Part shown: one piece after another, positions 5,874 through 7,208 of the stretch | Numbering within the stretch: position 1 is the stretch's first letter | Layout of the letters: every line of letters starts with the position of its first letter | Assembly (NCBI GenBank): GCA_964527995.1 | Contig: CAZGRP010000120.1 | Location: forward strand, 1-7,208 | Source of the DNA: CAZGRP01 sp964527995 | GTDB lineage: Bacteria; Zhuqueibacterota; Zhuqueibacteria; Oceanimicrobiales; CAZGRP01 | Direction: 5' to 3' | Length of the DNA: 7,208 bases | Program-made: the position numbers and the translations under genes | Notes under the pieces: model-generated | What the model was told of the DNA's origin: nothing | The model's database searches: none | What the model saw: only the letters and a program-made list of their open reading frames with translations

Positions 5874-6089
5874 ATGTCCGAGAGCGTGTACAAGATCGTC
5901 GAATTGGTCGGAACCAGCGAGACGTCCTGGGAAGAGGCCGCCAAGAACGCAGTGGAGACCGCAAGCAAGAGCCTGAGGGACCTGCGGGTTGCCGAGGTGA
6001 CCCAACTTGATGTGAAAATCGAGGATGGGAAGGTGGTAGCCTACCGCGCCAAGGTGAGTCTTTCCTTCAAGTATTACACAGAGGACTAG
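5874..6089 (+). CDS. Dodecin-family protein lacking the flavin-stacking tryptophan
   Basis: A 71-residue protein of the dodecin fold (one helix packed on a three-stranded sheet) that assembles as a hollow dodecamer; canonical members bind and store riboflavin, FMN or FAD. The family pattern is clear: YKIVELVGTSETSWEEAAKNA (6-26), ASKSLRDLR (30-38), and IEDGKVVAYRAKVSLSF (49-65). The position where flavin-binding dodecins have Trp (LRxLxWFEV) is Val39 followed by Ala40, and the glutamine of the YQV motif is Arg58. Both residues contact flavin in the canonical proteins. This variant pattern is like that I recall for the Mycobacterium tuberculosis protein Rv0379, described as a calcium-binding dodecin. 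So the ligand may not be flavin. It lies 69 bp after the membrane-protein gene, with its own strong ribosome binding site. No clear promoter is seen, so it may be expressed from the SatD operon or separately. Confidence 0.92.
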   Translation: MSESVYKIVELVGTSETSWEEAAKNAVETASKSLRDLRVAEVTQLDVKIEDGKVVAYRAKVSLSFKYYTED

Positions 6090-6097
6090 CGAGGTGA

Positions 6098-6135
6098 GGG
6101 GGCGAGTGCCTTTTGGTTGCGGCGTCTCGTCCCCC
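6098..6135 (+). other. Hairpin downstream of the dodecin gene
   Basis: GGGGGCGAG (6098-6106) can pair with CTC-G-T-CCCCC (6126-6135) leaving one bulged T and a 19-base loop. It begins nine bases after the dodecin stop codon. No T-run follows, so it is not a standard intrinsic terminator, but it could protect the 3' end of the dodecin message or assist Rho-type termination. Confidence 0.25.
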
Positions 6136-6219
6136 ATACGCTCTGTCCATGTCGGAACTCGACCGGAATCAGCTCGGTCGGATGTCGTGCGATCCTTGTC
6201 GAGTGAACGGAGGACATCG

Positions 6220-6324
6220 ATGCGGCGGGACAAAGCGCGAGAGCACCGACCGGCTTTGGGGTTGGCACGGAGAAGCGGGCATTCTTCGATGATCGGCGGG
6301 ACTGCGGCATGGCGCTGGTGTTGA
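6220..6324 (+). CDS. Possible small leader ORF overlapping the dehydrogenase start
   Basis: A 34-codon open frame starting at ATG 6220 has a good GGAGG (6209-6213) six bases upstream, better than the dehydrogenase's own site. It stops at 6322-6324, 16 bases inside the dehydrogenase gene in another frame. The product would be basic (MRRDKAREHR at the start) and ends in Trp-Arg-Trp-Cys, with no recognised domain. Translation of it could open the message for the downstream start (coupling). It may equally be chance; composition is not clearly that of a conserved protein. Confidence 0.25.
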   Translation: MRRDKAREHRPALGLARRSGHSSMIGGTAAWRWC

Positions 6325-7208
6325 TCACTCCGAATCGAGACACTTCCGGCTGGGTGCGGGCGCTGCACGCGCTGGAGCCGGAACTGGACGTACGGGTGTG
6401 GCCGGAGGTGGGCGACAGGCGCGACATCGTGTTCGCTGTGACCTGGCAGCATCCTCCAGGCGAGCTGTCACGTTATCCGAACCTCCGGTGTGTCTCCTCG
6501 CTCGGCGCTGGGGTGGACCATATTGTGTACGATCCCGATCTGCCGAAGGGCGTCGCCGTGACACGGGTCGTCGATCCGGCCCTGGTCCAGTCGATGACGG
6601 AGTATGTGGTGACCGCGGTGCTGTTCCACCATCGCCGGTTCGGGCGATACCTGGCGCATCAATCTACGAAAAAATGGCTCCCCGAGCCGTCGCCGAGATT
6701 GGACAATGCCAGAATCGGCATTCTGGGGTTGGGGAAGTTGGGCGGAGCCGCTGCACGGGCGCTGGTTCAGCTCGGATTCGACGTTGCCGGGTGGAGCCGA
6801 ACCGCGAAGTCGATGCCTGGGGTGGAGAGTTTCTCGGGCGAGGCGCAATTCGATCAGTTCCTGGCGCGGACGAACATTCTGATCTGCCTGCTGCCCCTGA
6901 CGCCACAAACCCGCGACATTTTGAATCGCGACACTTTTTCGAAGCTGCAACCCGGGGCCTACATCATCAACGTCGCCCGGGGCGAGCACCTGGTTGAAGA
7001 GGACCTGTTGGAGGCACTCGACCGCGGGCTGCTGTCGGGCGCCTGCCTGGACGTTTTTCGCACCGAGCCGCTGCCGGCAGAGCATCCATTCTGGACGCAC
7101 CCGAAGATCCTGGTGACGCCCCACATCGCCAGCGTCACCGATCCGGAGTCGGCGGCCGTGGAGATTCTGGAGAACTACCGCCGGCTGCAGTCGGGTGAGG
7201 CGCTGTTG
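6309..7208 (+). CDS. GhrA-type D-2-hydroxyacid dehydrogenase (glyoxylate/hydroxypyruvate reductase), 3' end cut by window
   Basis: Three hundred codons are open from ATG 6309 to the window edge with no stop. Family members of this type are about 305-315 residues, so only the last few are missing. These enzymes reduce glyoxylate to glycolate and hydroxypyruvate to glycerate with NAD(P)H in the cytoplasm. Seen: HPP (48-50) and SLGAGVDHI (64-72) in the substrate domain; the Rossmann motif GLGKLG (140-145) in ILGLGKLGGAAARAL; GWSRTAKSMPGVESFSG (161-177), where the Arg after the second strand favours NADPH; LLPLTPQTRDILN (194-206); and the catalytic triad Arg224 (NVARGEHLVEEDLL), Glu253 (DVFRTEPLP) and His272 (TPHIAS). 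Order and sequence closely follow E. coli GhrA. The start fits the family N-terminus, but its ribosome site is weak (GGCGGG near 6295-6300). True substrate is uncertain, since 2-hydroxyacid dehydrogenases vary widely. Confidence 0.9.
   Translation, partial: MALVLITPNRDTSGWVRALHALEPELDVRVWPEVGDRRDIVFAVTWQHPPGELSRYPNLRCVSSLGAGVDHIVYDPDLPKGVAVTRVVDPALVQSMTEYVVTAVLFHHRRFGRYLAHQSTKKWLPEPSPRLDNARIGILGLGKLGGAAARALVQLGFDVAGWSRTAKSMPGVESFSGEAQFDQFLARTNILICLLPLTPQTRDILNRDTFSKLQPGAYIINVARGEHLVEEDLLEALDRGLLSGACLDVFRTEPLPAEHPFWTHPKILVTPHIASVTDPESAAVEILENYRRLQSGEALL

Noticed and set aside
6160..6180. Inverted repeat CGACCG/CGGTCG in the gap before the dehydrogenase
   Set aside because: Six-base GC-rich arms like this are common by chance in this genome and no supporting promoter element was found next to it.
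5319..6452. Minus-strand open frame of 377 codons
   Set aside because: It runs opposite the SatD end, the membrane protein, the dodecin and the dehydrogenase start, all with convincing plus-strand signals; its translation shows no domain.
6468..7124. Minus-strand open frame of 218 codons near the right end
   Set aside because: It is antisense to the GhrA-like gene, whose catalytic and Rossmann motifs are intact on the plus strand.
1..7208. CRISPR array, tRNA, rRNA, insertion sequence or phage module
   Set aside because: No regularly spaced repeats, cloverleaf sequence, transposase or integrase motif, or target-site duplication was seen on either strand.

Overview
The window is GC-rich bacterial chromosomal DNA. 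It carries eight complete protein genes and one gene cut by the right edge, all on the + strand. No rRNA, tRNA, CRISPR array, insertion sequence or phage gene is visible. The gene mix (short PadR regulator plus membrane partner, FdhD, RmuC, SatD-type protein, dodecin) and the codon use suggest a free-living high-GC bacterium. An Acidobacteriota-like source is possible, but the sequence alone does not settle it.

Layout: (1) 58-1440: a strong sigma70-type promoter drives a PadR-family repressor and a polytopic membrane protein with a short helical HAAS/DUF1700-like cytosolic N-terminus. This is a regulator/membrane-sensor pair. (2) 1460-2345: a separate promoter and an inverted repeat precede fdhD, which encodes the sulfur-insertion factor for formate dehydrogenase molybdenum cofactor. 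No formate dehydrogenase gene is in the window. (3) 2396-4604: a glycosyltransferase of the tRNA-queuosine mannosyltransferase (GTDC1/DUF3524) family overlaps rmuC by 14 bp, so the two are probably co-translated. (4) 4605-4770: an AT-rich intergenic region with three copies of the 9-mer AAAACAACA, two of them forming a palindrome. (5) 4771-5804: a SatD-family protein with a C-terminal helix-turn-helix overlaps by 4 bp a small three-helix membrane protein that resembles the C-terminal membrane module of DUF3307 proteins. (6) 5874-6089: a dodecin-like protein in which the usual flavin-stacking tryptophan is replaced by valine. (7) 6309-7208: a GhrA-type 2-hydroxyacid dehydrogenase lacking only its last residues, possibly preceded by a small leader ORF with a good ribosome binding site.

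The most interesting unit is the SatD/membrane-protein pair with its own repeated operator-like boxes: a predicted sensor or regulator of unknown signal, apparently self-contained in about 1.2 kb. The second is the bacterial homologue of a tRNA-queuosine mannosyltransferase. The third is the non-canonical dodecin. The remaining genes are ordinary housekeeping or accessory functions.
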